This document shows positions 9,263 to 17,287 of a stretch of 64,000 nt of DNA, in pieces. Below the pieces are notes generated by a model that did no database searches, had not been told where the DNA came from, and worked only from the letters and a program-made list of their open reading frames with translations. The stretch is from DHVE2 group archaeon. GTDB taxonomy: Archaea > Thermoplasmatota > Thermoplasmata > Thermoplasmatales > Aciduliprofundaceae. The first letter of the stretch is position 1, and the number at the start of each line of letters is the position of its first letter. Position numbers and translations under genes: made by a program. Where the stretch lies: the NCBI GenBank assembly GCA_027023265.1, contig JALVVV010000055.1, forward strand, positions 145,907 through 209,906, given 5' to 3'.

Positions 9263-10168
9263 TCACTTTAGTTTATATCCGCAATTTCTGCAAAACTTAT
9301 CTTCGCTGCTTACCTCTGCTCCGCAGTTTGGGCATTTGTAGTGGTATACAAGCTTTGCACCGCAGTTCCAGCAGAACTTGTCCTCCGGGCGTACTACTGC
9401 TCCACACTGAGGACAGTGAAGTTCCGCTTTAACTTCTTCCTCTTCTTCGAGTATGTTTACAACTTCTTTTGTAGGTGGAGGTGGCGTTGGCGCATCTGTA
9501 CTTGTTGCATCGTGTTCCGGCTCTGGTATTTCACCAGTGTCAATTATCCTGTTGCTTTTTATTGCAAGCCTCAAAGCGTCTGTGTATTCTTTGTTTTTAA
9601 AGGCATCTTTGGCTTTAGATAAATAAAGCATTGCTGCCTCTTTTATATCGCCATCTTCGTATTTTAACAGCTTTTCCTCTACGACTCTAATTTCAAATTT
9701 TGACTGAAGGAAATTCTGTGGTAAATCCTTTTCAAGCTCTCTGAGTGGCGTGGGTAAATCAGAGTTTTCAGATGTGCTGTCTATCTTTTTAATTATTTCC
9801 ATTTCCTTCTCCACCTGAGGGCTAACTCTGTCTTCAACAATGTTGTTTTCGTTTTTCAATCTGTAAATCATCCTTTTAGCGCTTTCTACAATTTCTATGC
9901 ACTCTGCATAGCTTTCAGCATTGTAAGCTTTTTGAGCTTTCTGTAGCATGCTTTCTCCAGAAGCCGTGTTGTACCCCTTATCTTTAAGAACGTTAATCAT
10001 TGATTTTAGCATTTGCATCTGGTTATATGCGATGTCCTTCGGATCTCTATCGTCTTTGAGTTTTCTTAATTTATTTTTTTTTGTGAGTACGAGCATAATA
10101 TAAACCACCACCATAAGTACTACTGCTAATGTGAGGAGTGCTACAGTTATGGTAACTTCATCCATCAT
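9263..10168 (-). CDS. Membrane-anchored protein with two C-terminal zinc ribbons
   Basis: From MMDEV the product has about 301 residues: one membrane helix (TITVALLTLAVVLMVVVYIM), a helical region with two repeats of a 'SxxxLxxAxxAYNxxxYxxAxxxxxxAKxxI' type, a proline/glutamate linker (PTPPPPTKE, EEEEE), then two zinc ribbons (CPQCG...CWNCG and CPNCG...CRNCG). A TATA box (TTTTTATATC on this strand, ~10185-10195) sits ~25 nt upstream, supporting a leaderless start near 10165-10177. Similar membrane/zinc-ribbon proteins in Archaea are of unknown function, possibly adaptors. Confidence 0.65.
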   Translation of the reverse strand: MMDEVTITVALLTLAVVLMVVVYIMLVLTKKNKLRKLKDDRDPKDIAYNQMQMLKSMINVLKDKGYNTASGESMLQKAQKAYNAESYAECIEIVESAKRMIYRLKNENNIVEDRVSPQVEKEMEIIKKIDSTSENSDLPTPLRELEKDLPQNFLQSKFEIRVVEEKLLKYEDGDIKEAAMLYLSKAKDAFKNKEYTDALRLAIKSNRIIDTGEIPEPEHDATSTDAPTPPPPTKEVVNILEEEEEVKAELHCPQCGAVVRPEDKFCWNCGAKLVYHYKCPNCGAEVSSEDKFCRNCGYKLK

Positions 10169-10234
10169 GGCAATCATAATCTTTATGATATAAAAAGATT
10201 GTGCGGTGTTCATCCTGTTGAATTTGATTGCAGG

Positions 10235-10660
10235 TTAGAGTGTGAGTATTATTAGACCCGCTAAAATTACGAGCATGCCTATTATTTTCATTGTGGAAAG
10301 CTCCTCGCCTATTATTATATATGAAAATATCGCCACAAGAAACGCGTTAGCAGCGGTAATTGCAACGGTTGGCCCAGCAGGCCCATTGCTAAGTGCAAGT
10401 TTAATAGTGTACATCCCTATTGCAAGGGTTATTCCGGCTATGATTGGTAATAATAGCAGGTACGGTGATGTGTTTTTAATATTGCTTACAAAACTATCTT
10501 TGTACACAAGCATGAAAATGATTCCCATTGCACCAGTTGCCAACCATAGGAGAATGGACGCAAATATGGAATCCATATGATTATATCCGACGTATTTTAC
10601 CAGGAAATTTGTTGTTCCGAACATTAACATAGTTATAAGGGCGTATATCCACCATACCAT
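10235..10660 (-). CDS. EamA-family (DMT) half-size transporter
   Basis: At 141 residues with five hydrophobic helices this is one EamA repeat, half the length of common ten-helix DMT permeases, so it probably works as a dimer, as small multidrug-resistance-like proteins do. The C-terminal half shows the repeat signature SNGPAGPTVAITAANAFLVA and IIIGEELSTMKIIGMLVILAG. Substrate is unknown. It is divergent from moaC with about 40 nt between starts. Confidence 0.75.
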   Translation of the reverse strand: MVWWIYALITMLMFGTTNFLVKYVGYNHMDSIFASILLWLATGAMGIIFMLVYKDSFVSNIKNTSPYLLLLPIIAGITLAIGMYTIKLALSNGPAGPTVAITAANAFLVAIFSYIIIGEELSTMKIIGMLVILAGLIILTL

Positions 10661-10702
10661 GGTTGGGTATATGGTAAATGACTACAAAAATGTTAATACG
10701 TT

Positions 10703-11155
10703 ATGTGTAATACAGCAGGTATGGGCATGGTAGATATCTCTTCTAAAAACGAAGTGTTAAGGGTTGCCAGGGCAAGGGGTACCATTGTGTTAAAAAGCAC
10801 CACTGTTGATGTGATAAAAGCAGGTGAAATTAAGAAAGGGGATGTATTTGAAACGGCGAAAATTGCGGGTATGCTTGCTGTTAAAAACACACCCTCTATG
10901 ATTCCTCACTGTCATCCCATACCCATAGAAAGTGTGGATTTTGAATTTGATTTGCATGGGAATAGAATAGATGTTGAATGCAAGGTAAAGGCACATTACA
11001 AAACTGGCGTGGAAATGGAAGCTCTTACGGGTGTAAGCGTTGCCTTGCTAACCATCTGGGATATGGTAAAGTACTTGGAAAAGGATGAAAACGGGCAGTA
11101 TCCCATGACGCAGATAAAGGATATTGAAGTTGTGGAAAAGAGAAAGGGTGAGTGA
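10703..11155 (+). CDS. moaC: Cyclic pyranopterin monophosphate synthase MoaC
   Basis: MoaC converts the MoaA product to cyclic pyranopterin monophosphate, the first stable intermediate of molybdopterin synthesis. The family motifs are present: MVDIS near the start, KGDVFETAKIAGMLAVKNT, the active-site region IPHCHPIPIE, and MEALTGVSVALLTIWDMVK. A TATA-like gggtatatgg ~27 nt upstream favours a leaderless start at 10703, though the ATG of MGMVDIS would also fit. moaB starts two bases after the stop. Confidence 0.93.
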   Translation: MCNTAGMGMVDISSKNEVLRVARARGTIVLKSTTVDVIKAGEIKKGDVFETAKIAGMLAVKNTPSMIPHCHPIPIESVDFEFDLHGNRIDVECKVKAHYKTGVEMEALTGVSVALLTIWDMVKYLEKDENGQYPMTQIKDIEVVEKRKGE

Positions 11156-11156
11156 T

Positions 11157-11654
11157 ATGGGCCATAGGGAGCACAAAAGGCATCATTATAGTTTAAAGAT
11201 AGGAATCATAACCGTCAGCTCGACCCGCGGAGAAAACGATGACCTATCTGGAAAAATATTAAAAGAAGCTATTGGAGAAAATGGACACGTAACGAGTGGG
11301 TATCTCATTGTAAAGGATGATAAACTGAAAATTCTGAGAGCCCTTTTTAATTTGCTGGATACGTGCGATGCGGTAATTGTTAATGGGGGCACAGGAATAA
11401 GCAAAAAAGATGTTACTTACGATTCCATAGTGCCAGTTTTCGATAAGGAGTTACAGGGGTTCGGGGAGATATTTCGCATGGTGAGCTACCAAGAGATAGG
11501 CACGCCCGCTATGATGAGCAGAGCAACTGCAGGAGTAATCGGAGATAAGATAGTATTTCTCACCCCCGGCTCTCCCAACGCCGTGCGCACCGCTTCAGAG
11601 ATAATATTCAAAGAAATTGAGCACATGTGGTATGAGGTGCACAAGGAAATATGA
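11157..11654 (+). CDS. moaB: Molybdopterin adenylyltransferase-type protein MoaB/MogA
   Basis: The 165-residue MoCF-binding protein has IGIITVSSTRG, AVIVNGGTGISKKDVT and FLTPGSPNAV. It adenylylates molybdopterin before metal insertion by MoeA. ATG 11157 has GGTGAGTGAT directly upstream. It follows moaC immediately and its stop overlaps the start of the next membrane protein gene by 4 nt (ATGA). With moaC, moeA and mobB in this window, four cofactor steps are covered; moaA and moaD/E are not here. Confidence 0.92.
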   Translation: MGHREHKRHHYSLKIGIITVSSTRGENDDLSGKILKEAIGENGHVTSGYLIVKDDKLKILRALFNLLDTCDAVIVNGGTGISKKDVTYDSIVPVFDKELQGFGEIFRMVSYQEIGTPAMMSRATAGVIGDKIVFLTPGSPNAVRTASEIIFKEIEHMWYEVHKEI

Positions 11655-12265
11655 ATAAGCGTATATTTATTTTCATTGCGGCTCTTGTACCAATCGTTAT
11701 GGTGCCATTTACAGGTTTTACTTGGATAATCTTTTCTTTATATTGTTTTGCTGTTTATTTCAAGAAATTGCCAGAATTATTCATGAAAATTCCCTTGTCT
11801 CCTCGATTGAAATTTTTTGTTTTTTTCTTCATTTTTGGGATGCTTACGGAGGTATTTGCTATTGTGGATAACCTTCCAAAGCCGCCAGCGGATAGAATTC
11901 TTTTCAGTGCCAATCCATGGCTTGATTTGTACTTTGCGGTAGGTTATTACTCGGCATTTGCTCTGGTTTGGAGCGTAGCTTATTTTCGCTTCAAATTCTC
12001 ACATTTGGACATTTTTTTAATAGCAGGCGCTTTTGGTGTTTTATTTGAGCAAACTGGCAAAATCTTGCTATCTTTTAATTTTCTAGCGTATCTGTATGTG
12101 TTCCTTGTCTATGGTTCTTATCCAGCCATTGCTGCTGTTCTATCTCCGGAGCAGGGAGATCGGATGAAACCTATGAAAAAGATTGCGGTTGGGGTAATAG
12201 TGGAAATTTCATCTTTCTTGCTTGCTGCCCTTTTTCTGCGGGTACTTTCAATTAGAATTCAGTAA
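11651..12265 (+). CDS. Integral membrane protein, unknown
   Basis: The 204-residue protein has about six hydrophobic segments and few charges apart from a cytoplasmic loop (SPEQGDRMKPMKK). No motif is recognised. It is translationally coupled to moaB (ATGA overlap). The 3' end overlaps the convergent truD gene by 7 nt. A role in molybdate/tungstate uptake would be speculation. Confidence 0.6.
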   Translation: MNKRIFIFIAALVPIVMVPFTGFTWIIFSLYCFAVYFKKLPELFMKIPLSPRLKFFVFFFIFGMLTEVFAIVDNLPKPPADRILFSANPWLDLYFAVGYYSAFALVWSVAYFRFKFSHLDIFLIAGAFGVLFEQTGKILLSFNFLAYLYVFLVYGSYPAIAAVLSPEQGDRMKPMKKIAVGVIVEISSFLLAALFLRVLSIRIQ

Positions 12266-13488
12266 TATTTCAATTCATCCCTTTTCATGAATTCTCTCAT
12301 AAGCGATGTGGCGTATGTGCCCGGATAGAGAAAGAAGGAAAAATAGCAGTCATTGCGGGAATAGTCTTTGAATCTGGCAAGTATGTTTCTCCTTCGTCCT
12401 TTGGAGCTTAATTCCGGTATTTGCTTTATCCTAAAATTCTCTCTTTTGATGTTCTCTTCATATATGACCTCTCTTTCTATTTCACCTTGTACCCCTTCGC
12501 TGAATTTTGTTTCATATCCAAAGAGGACAGTGCTTATGTACGCTTTACCTTCCCTGTTCATCTTTTTTATTTTATTTATGTTGAATGAGGTTACTTTCAC
12601 ATAATCCTGTACCGGCATGCCAAGACTGTCTGTTTTCAGGACTATGTCACCAATCGTGGGCTCCACACCTACTTCTAACCTCTTGCTTACCATTATATTG
12701 AATAGATAGCTCTGGTATGCGTGTACAAACATCTTTGCTAAATTTTTTGGTAGCACCCTTATTGCGCCCGCGTAATCATCTGGATTTTTTATTAAGTGAT
12801 TTAACATGGCTCTTTCGTATTCTGCAGTTCTATCAATTTTGCGAATTGCTGCTTTTGGATCAAGAGAATCCCAGAATATTTTTCTTCCCTCATCCTCATT
12901 AAATTCGCTCTGTAACCCTATGTAATATCTTACTGCTTCCTTGTAATTTCCCTGTACGATGTACTTCCCGACCACATGGGTTGTTGGACGTGCTGCCCCG
13001 AACCGCTGAACTCCAAAAAAATTAGGAAATCTTCCATTTAACTCATTTTCTATTTTTACTACTCCATCGCAGGAGGCATCGCAGACCCTTATTCTAAATT
13101 TGTTTCCTAATAAATTTCCCAGTTCTATACATTCATTGCTTCTAAATACTTCCAATATTTCTACATCTTTAATTTCTATGTCAGGTATTTGAGTTAGACC
13201 GTATATGCAAAAGTATTGTGTGCTCACGCTTCTTTTGTCTTTCGTGCCTGCGAATCGGATTCGGTTCCTGCTTATTCCCAGCTTTTTACTAAGTATCTTC
13301 ACAAATCTATTAGTTTCCCAGTTCCTCAAACGAATTTTGAGTACGGTGTTTTTACCGTGATTGTCTCTTTCAATATCAATGGGCACTTCCTCTACATAAA
13401 AATCATCCACATCTTTTTTAAGTTTTCCCCCTACTCCCGGTGAAAAAGAAAGATAAGTGTATATGCCAATTTCTTTGTGGGTGTGCAT
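12259..13488 (-). CDS. truD: tRNA pseudouridine(13) synthase TruD
   Basis: TruD makes pseudouridine 13 in the D-arm of tRNA. The 409-residue protein has FAGTKDKRSVSTQ with the catalytic aspartate (TKD), NFFGVQRFGAARPTTHVVGK, and the inserted TRUD domain (LKTDSLGMPVQDY). ATG 13488 overlaps the ndk stop as TAATG; an upstream TTG (13497) is less likely. It is the last gene of the ribosomal protein L7Ae-S28e-L24e-ndk operon, in the place where many archaea have the initiation factor IF-2 gene. Confidence 0.93.
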   Translation of the reverse strand: MHTHKEIGIYTYLSFSPGVGGKLKKDVDDFYVEEVPIDIERDNHGKNTVLKIRLRNWETNRFVKILSKKLGISRNRIRFAGTKDKRSVSTQYFCIYGLTQIPDIEIKDVEILEVFRSNECIELGNLLGNKFRIRVCDASCDGVVKIENELNGRFPNFFGVQRFGAARPTTHVVGKYIVQGNYKEAVRYYIGLQSEFNEDEGRKIFWDSLDPKAAIRKIDRTAEYERAMLNHLIKNPDDYAGAIRVLPKNLAKMFVHAYQSYLFNIMVSKRLEVGVEPTIGDIVLKTDSLGMPVQDYVKVTSFNINKIKKMNREGKAYISTVLFGYETKFSEGVQGEIEREVIYEENIKRENFRIKQIPELSSKGRRRNILARFKDYSRNDCYFSFFLYPGTYATSLMREFMKRDELKYY

Positions 13489-13934
13489 TATATCCAAACT
13501 TCATCTGCAAGAGCGTATTCCATTATCTCGTCGGCATTGAAGAATATCTTTATCTCTCTCTGCGCACTCTCTTTTGAGTCCGAACCGTGCACCAGGTTTT
13601 TTTTCACGTCCATAGAGTAATCTCCTCGAATGGTCCCCGGCTCTGCTTCCTGCCCGCTGGTTTTTCCCATCATCTTTCTTACTACGGATATGGCATTCTC
13701 TCCTTCCAGTACCATGGCAATCACCGGTGCTGAGGTTATGTATTCTATAAGCGAATCGTAGAATGGTTTCCCCTTGTGCACCGCGTAATGCTTTTCCGCC
13801 ATCTCTCTGCTAACTTGCAGCATTTTCATTGCGACTATTTTCAAGCCCTTTCTCTCAAATCTCGATATTATTTCGCCTGCAAGCCTCCTGTTAACCGCGT
13901 CAGGCTTCAGGAGAACTAAGGTTCTCTCCTTCAT
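13488..13934 (-). CDS. ndk: Nucleoside diphosphate kinase
   Basis: The 148-residue enzyme transfers phosphate from NTPs to NDPs through a histidine intermediate. [13 protein letters not shown] at the N-terminus, GTIRGDYS, and [16 protein letters not shown] with H116 are the family's key regions. Length is normal. The start overlaps the end of the L24e gene by 35 nt in a different frame, an unusually long overlap, and the stop overlaps truD by 1 nt. Confidence 0.97.
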   Translation of the reverse strand: MKERTLVLLKPDAVNRRLAGEIISRFERKGLKIVAMKMLQVSREMAEKHYAVHKGKPFYDSLIEYITSAPVIAMVLEGENAISVVRKMMGKTSGQEAEPGTIRGDYSMDVKKNLVHGSDSKESAQREIKIFFNADEIMEYALADEVWI

Positions 13935-14151
13935 TTTCTTTCCTCCTCAACATGTGAAGCCTGACCTCTTTTTCTTTTCTGTATTGTGCTGTCCACTTAA
14001 CTCTCCGGGGACTCCTTCCAAGCACTACCATGTTCTTGTAGCATTTGCTGCTGCAAAAGTAGTAAACTTTGCCGTCTCTCGTAACGTACATCTTTCCCGT
14101 ACCTGGCTCGATTTCTTTTCCGCAGAAAGAGCAAATATGTTTAGAAGGCAT
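13900..14151 (-). CDS. rpl24e: Ribosomal protein L24e
   Basis: The 83-residue large-subunit protein has a zinc finger CSFCG...CSSKC near the N-terminus and [20 protein letters not shown], typical of L24e. The last ~15 residues ([12 protein letters not shown]) lie in the 35-nt overlap with ndk and are less conserved in character. Confidence 0.93.
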   Translation of the reverse strand: MPSKHICSFCGKEIEPGTGKMYVTRDGKVYYFCSSKCYKNMVVLGRSPRRVKWTAQYRKEKEVRLHMLRRKENEGENLSSPEA

Positions 14152-14156
14152 TTAAA

Positions 14157-14369
14157 TCACCTTGATTCTAACTTGCGAGCCTCTCTTGCAGTCTCGCGAA
14201 GCATAAGTATATCTCCCACGCGAACAGGGCCTTTCACGTTTCTGGTGAGAATTCTTCCCTTATCTCGACCCTCCAGAACACGTACCTTTACCTGCGTAAC
14301 CTCTCCGGACATGCCGGTGCGTCCCATAATCTCCAGAACCTCTGCTGGAGTGGCCTCATCATCTGCCAT
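14157..14369 (-). CDS. rps28e: Ribosomal protein S28e
   Basis: The 70-residue small-subunit protein reads [20 protein letters not shown] followed by [20 protein letters not shown] and ends [14 protein letters not shown], the invariant S28e pattern. GGGTGA is 6 nt before ATG 14369, so the ATG at 14375 is rejected. It sits between L7Ae and L24e in the classical archaeal order. Confidence 0.96.
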   Translation of the reverse strand: MADDEATPAEVLEIMGRTGMSGEVTQVKVRVLEGRDKGRILTRNVKGPVRVGDILMLRETAREARKLESR

Positions 14370-14382
14370 TTTCATTCACCCT

Positions 14383-14751
14383 TTACTTTTTCAAGGCTTT
14401 TATCCCATCGATAATCTCCTTGAACATATCTTCTGCCTTGCCGAAATCCATAACGCCTACAGATGCTGCAGACTTTATACCAAGGCGCTTGCCCAGCTCG
14501 CTCTTTGTTGGCACGTATCCGTAAACTATTCCTTTTTCCTCGCACAGAAGAGGAATGTGTGCCACAACCTCCGGAGGATTAACATCCTCTGCAATTACCA
14601 CGAATTTAGCATCGCCGCGCTCTATAACTTTTGTGACTTCATTCGTGCCTTTTCTGACTTTTCCAGTCTCTTTTGCAATTTCCACAGCACTCAAGATTTT
14701 ATCCTGCAACTCTTTTGGTGTCTCGAATCTCACATATATTGGTTTTGCCAT
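14383..14751 (-). CDS. rpl7ae: Ribosomal protein L7Ae, kink-turn RNA-binding protein
   Basis: The 122-residue protein binds kink-turns in 23S rRNA, box C/D and H/ACA guide RNAs and RNase P. Marks are KGTNEVTKVIERGDAKFVVIAEDVNP, HIPLLCEEKGIVYGYVPTK and LGIKSAASVGV. GGAGGT is 7 nt before ATG 14751 (MAKPIYV); the two upstream ATGs are too close to it or out of place. It is the first gene of the operon. Its presence matters for the candidate kink-turn RNA at 45.1 kb. Confidence 0.96.
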   Translation of the reverse strand: MAKPIYVRFETPKELQDKILSAVEIAKETGKVRKGTNEVTKVIERGDAKFVVIAEDVNPPEVVAHIPLLCEEKGIVYGYVPTKSELGKRLGIKSAASVGVMDFGKAEDMFKEIIDGIKALKK

Positions 14752-14824
14752 TTTCATTACCTCCTTCATTTATTCAATCACAGGCAAGATGCGAAATAGA
14801 TATTGGTATAAATAATTTCCCACC

Positions 14825-15205
14825 TCAATTCTTTCTGCTCATTTTTTCGTTACCTATTTCTATGGCCTTTATTGCCCCAGCAACCATTATCCCCGTTAGA
14901 AGCATGCCTATTATTGGCAATATGCCCACACACAAAAATTTGCCAAGTGCCGTTTTAGGAGTGATATCTCCGTAACCAACCGTCAGAGCAGAGGTAAATG
15001 CAAGGTAAATCCCGTTCCACATTCCAATGTGCTCAATGTATCCTATTAACATGCCAATGAGTATTATAAATGAAAACAGGGCTGTCAATATGTTTCTCAT
15101 GGCATAAATCACCTTTAAGAATATCCTGAAAAAATCCCGGAAGCTTATTATGCTTTTGATATCTTCAATTTCACCGCCTTTGCCCGTGCGTCTTCTAAAA
15201 GCCAT
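14825..15205 (-). CDS. Two-helix potassium/ion channel subunit
   Basis: The 126-residue protein has a cytoplasmic basic N-terminus, a membrane helix (ILTALFSFIILIGMLIGYI), a pore loop with the K+ selectivity filter TVGYGDITP, and a second helix (FLCVGILPIIGMLLTGIMVAGA). This is the minimal KcsA-like channel plan; a tetramer is expected. There is no C-terminal RCK/TrkA-N domain, unlike MthK, and none is adjacent. Confidence 0.88.
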   Translation of the reverse strand: MAFRRRTGKGGEIEDIKSIISFRDFFRIFLKVIYAMRNILTALFSFIILIGMLIGYIEHIGMWNGIYLAFTSALTVGYGDITPKTALGKFLCVGILPIIGMLLTGIMVAGAIKAIEIGNEKMSRKN

Positions 15206-15320
15206 CTTATTTAAATCATAAGCTTTTATTTAAACTTAACTGGAAAAGCATAAGAATATATGCCCCATCAAATTGTTTTTTCCGGGGAAATTATTTTTAT
15301 GCACATTCCTTTTCCCGTCT

Positions 15321-16337
15321 ATGCTTTCAGAGAATTTAATGCGTAATGTCGTTGAGGTAATTACAAGGGAGGAGTTGGAAAAAAAGATAAAGGGCAATCC
15401 AAAAGGGTACGTGGGAATCGAGCCCTCCGGCAGAGTGCACCTGGGTACCGGGCTGATAATAGGCAATAAAGTCAAGGATTTAATGGAGTCCGGCGTGGAT
15501 ATGCTCGTCTACCTTGCGGACTGGCACGCGTATATCAACGATAAATTCTCCGGTGATATGCACAAGATTCGCCTTGCTGGAGAATACCTGAAAGGTGTTT
15601 TCAACGCCCTCGGAATTCGTCCGAGCTATCTTTGGGCGGATGAACTGGTTTCGAGGAAAGAATACTGGGAAAAGGTCATAAGGATTGCTAAGAAAACATC
15701 TCTAAAAAGGGTGAAAAGAGCGATGACAATTATGGGCCGCAAGGAAGATGAGGCGGAGCTGGATTCTTCCAAAATCATTTATCCGTTTATGCAGGTCGCC
15801 GATATCTTTGACATGGAAATTGAAGTTGCTCTCGGAGGCATGGACCAGAGGCACGCGCACATGCTCGCTCGGGACGTGGCGGAAAAACTCGGATTTGAGA
15901 AGCCAGTTGCGGTGCATACCGTAATTCTTGCGGGTCTCAAAGGCTCTGGAAGAATGGATCCGTTAGAGGCGAAGATGAGCAAGAGCAAAGAGGGAAGCGC
16001 GATTTTCGTGGACGATTCCGAGGAAGAAATAAGGAAAAAGATGAAGAAGGCATTTTGTCCGCCAGAAATCGAAGGAAACCCGGTGTTGCAGATTGCAAAG
16101 CATATTTTATTTGCGTACTATGTGGATAAACTCATTATCCCCCGTCCGGAGAAATGGGGTGGGGATTTGGTAATAAATTCATACGAGGAGCTTGAAAGCA
16201 TTTACGCGAAGGGAGAGCTGCACCCCATGGACCTGAAAGCTGGGGTCGCGGAATCTTTGGTCAATATCCTCAAACCCGTTAGGGATTATGCGGAGAAAAA
16301 TGATGATATTCCAAAAGAGCTGGGGTGGAAAAAATGA
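15321..16337 (+). CDS. tyrS: Tyrosyl-tRNA synthetase
   Basis: The class I synthetase charges tRNA-Tyr. The HIGH motif appears as PSGRVHLGTG and the second as AKMSKSKEGSAIF; YIGFEPSG-like YVGIEPSG and the tyrosine-site region MGGMDQRHAHMLARD are present. About 338 residues, as usual for Archaea. ATG 15321 lies ~25 nt after a TATA-like ttatttttatg, so it is probably leaderless; ATG 15339 is the alternative. Its stop overlaps the start of the deoxyhypusine synthase gene (ATGA). Confidence 0.95.
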   Translation: MLSENLMRNVVEVITREELEKKIKGNPKGYVGIEPSGRVHLGTGLIIGNKVKDLMESGVDMLVYLADWHAYINDKFSGDMHKIRLAGEYLKGVFNALGIRPSYLWADELVSRKEYWEKVIRIAKKTSLKRVKRAMTIMGRKEDEAELDSSKIIYPFMQVADIFDMEIEVALGGMDQRHAHMLARDVAEKLGFEKPVAVHTVILAGLKGSGRMDPLEAKMSKSKEGSAIFVDDSEEEIRKKMKKAFCPPEIEGNPVLQIAKHILFAYYVDKLIIPRPEKWGGDLVINSYEELESIYAKGELHPMDLKAGVAESLVNILKPVRDYAEKNDDIPKELGWKK

Positions 16338-17263
16338 AGGATATGAGGAGAGTAAAAGATATAGAACTCCGGGATAGGATGACCGCCGGAGAGCTTTTAG
16401 ACGAGCTTTACGAATCAGGCGGATTCGTGGCTAAGCATCTTGGAATTGCGGAGAAAATCTTACAGAGGATGTTCAAAGAGGAAAACACCACTTTCTTCTC
16501 GTTCCCGGCGTGCATCAATGCCACCGGCACCAGAGGCGTTGTGAAAGAATTGGTGAAGAGAAAATTAGTGGATGTTATTATCACCACATGCGGCACGCTG
16601 GACCATGACATAGCGCGCAGTTTCAAAGATTACTACCACGGCTCGTTTTTGATGGATGACGTGGAGTTGCATCACGAGGGCATAAATCGCCTTGGAAATG
16701 TTCTCGTACCAAACGAATCATACGGCGAAGTGATGGAGAACTTCATGATGCCGATATTGGAGGAACTCTACAAGGAGAAAAAAGAATGGGGCGGCCGGGA
16801 GCTGATAGACGAGTTCGGAAAGAGAATCGATAACGAAGATTCGATTCTTTACTGGGCCCACAAAAATGACATACCCGTGTACGTGCCCGGCATAACCGAC
16901 GGCTCTTTCGGCGCGCAACTGTGGTCATTCAGAGAGATGCACCCGGATTTCAGAGTGGATATTCTCAAAGATGAGCACGAACTCGCGGACATAATCTTCG
17001 ATGCGAAGAAGACTGGCGCGCTAATGGTAGGAGGAGGAATAAGCAAGCACCACACAATATGGTGGAACCAGTTCCGAGATGGATTGGATTACGCAGTGTA
17101 TATAACAACCGCCGTGGAATGGGACGGTTCGCTGAGTGGAGCGAGGGTTCGAGAAGCGGTCTCTTGGGGAAAGGTGCGTGAGGATGCAAAGTACATTACC
17201 GTGGAAGGAGACGCCACCATAATCTTGCCTTTGCTGGTGGCTAGCGTGCTCGAAAAATTGTAA
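16334..17263 (+). CDS. dys: Deoxyhypusine synthase
   Basis: This NAD-dependent enzyme moves the aminobutyl group of spermidine to a lysine of initiation factor aIF5A. The 309-residue product has the NAD and active-site regions (INATGTRGVVKELV, TTCGTLDHDIAR, YVPGITDGSFGAQLW) and the catalytic lysine (K238) in GGGISKHHTIWWNQFRDGLD. It is coupled to tyrS by an ATGA overlap. Both genes look more GC-rich than neighbours. Confidence 0.96.
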   Translation: MKDMRRVKDIELRDRMTAGELLDELYESGGFVAKHLGIAEKILQRMFKEENTTFFSFPACINATGTRGVVKELVKRKLVDVIITTCGTLDHDIARSFKDYYHGSFLMDDVELHHEGINRLGNVLVPNESYGEVMENFMMPILEELYKEKKEWGGRELIDEFGKRIDNEDSILYWAHKNDIPVYVPGITDGSFGAQLWSFREMHPDFRVDILKDEHELADIIFDAKKTGALMVGGGISKHHTIWWNQFRDGLDYAVYITTAVEWDGSLSGARVREAVSWGKVREDAKYITVEGDATIILPLLVASVLEKL

Positions 17264-17265
17264 TC

Positions 17266-17287
17266 TTTTTTTAAAATTTTAAAAAAA
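17266..17287. terminator. Bidirectional AT palindrome/terminator
   Basis: A perfect palindrome, T7-A4-T4-A7, fills the gap between the convergent deoxyhypusine synthase and M18 peptidase stops. It gives a T-run on both strands, which is what archaeal intrinsic termination needs. Confidence 0.6.
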
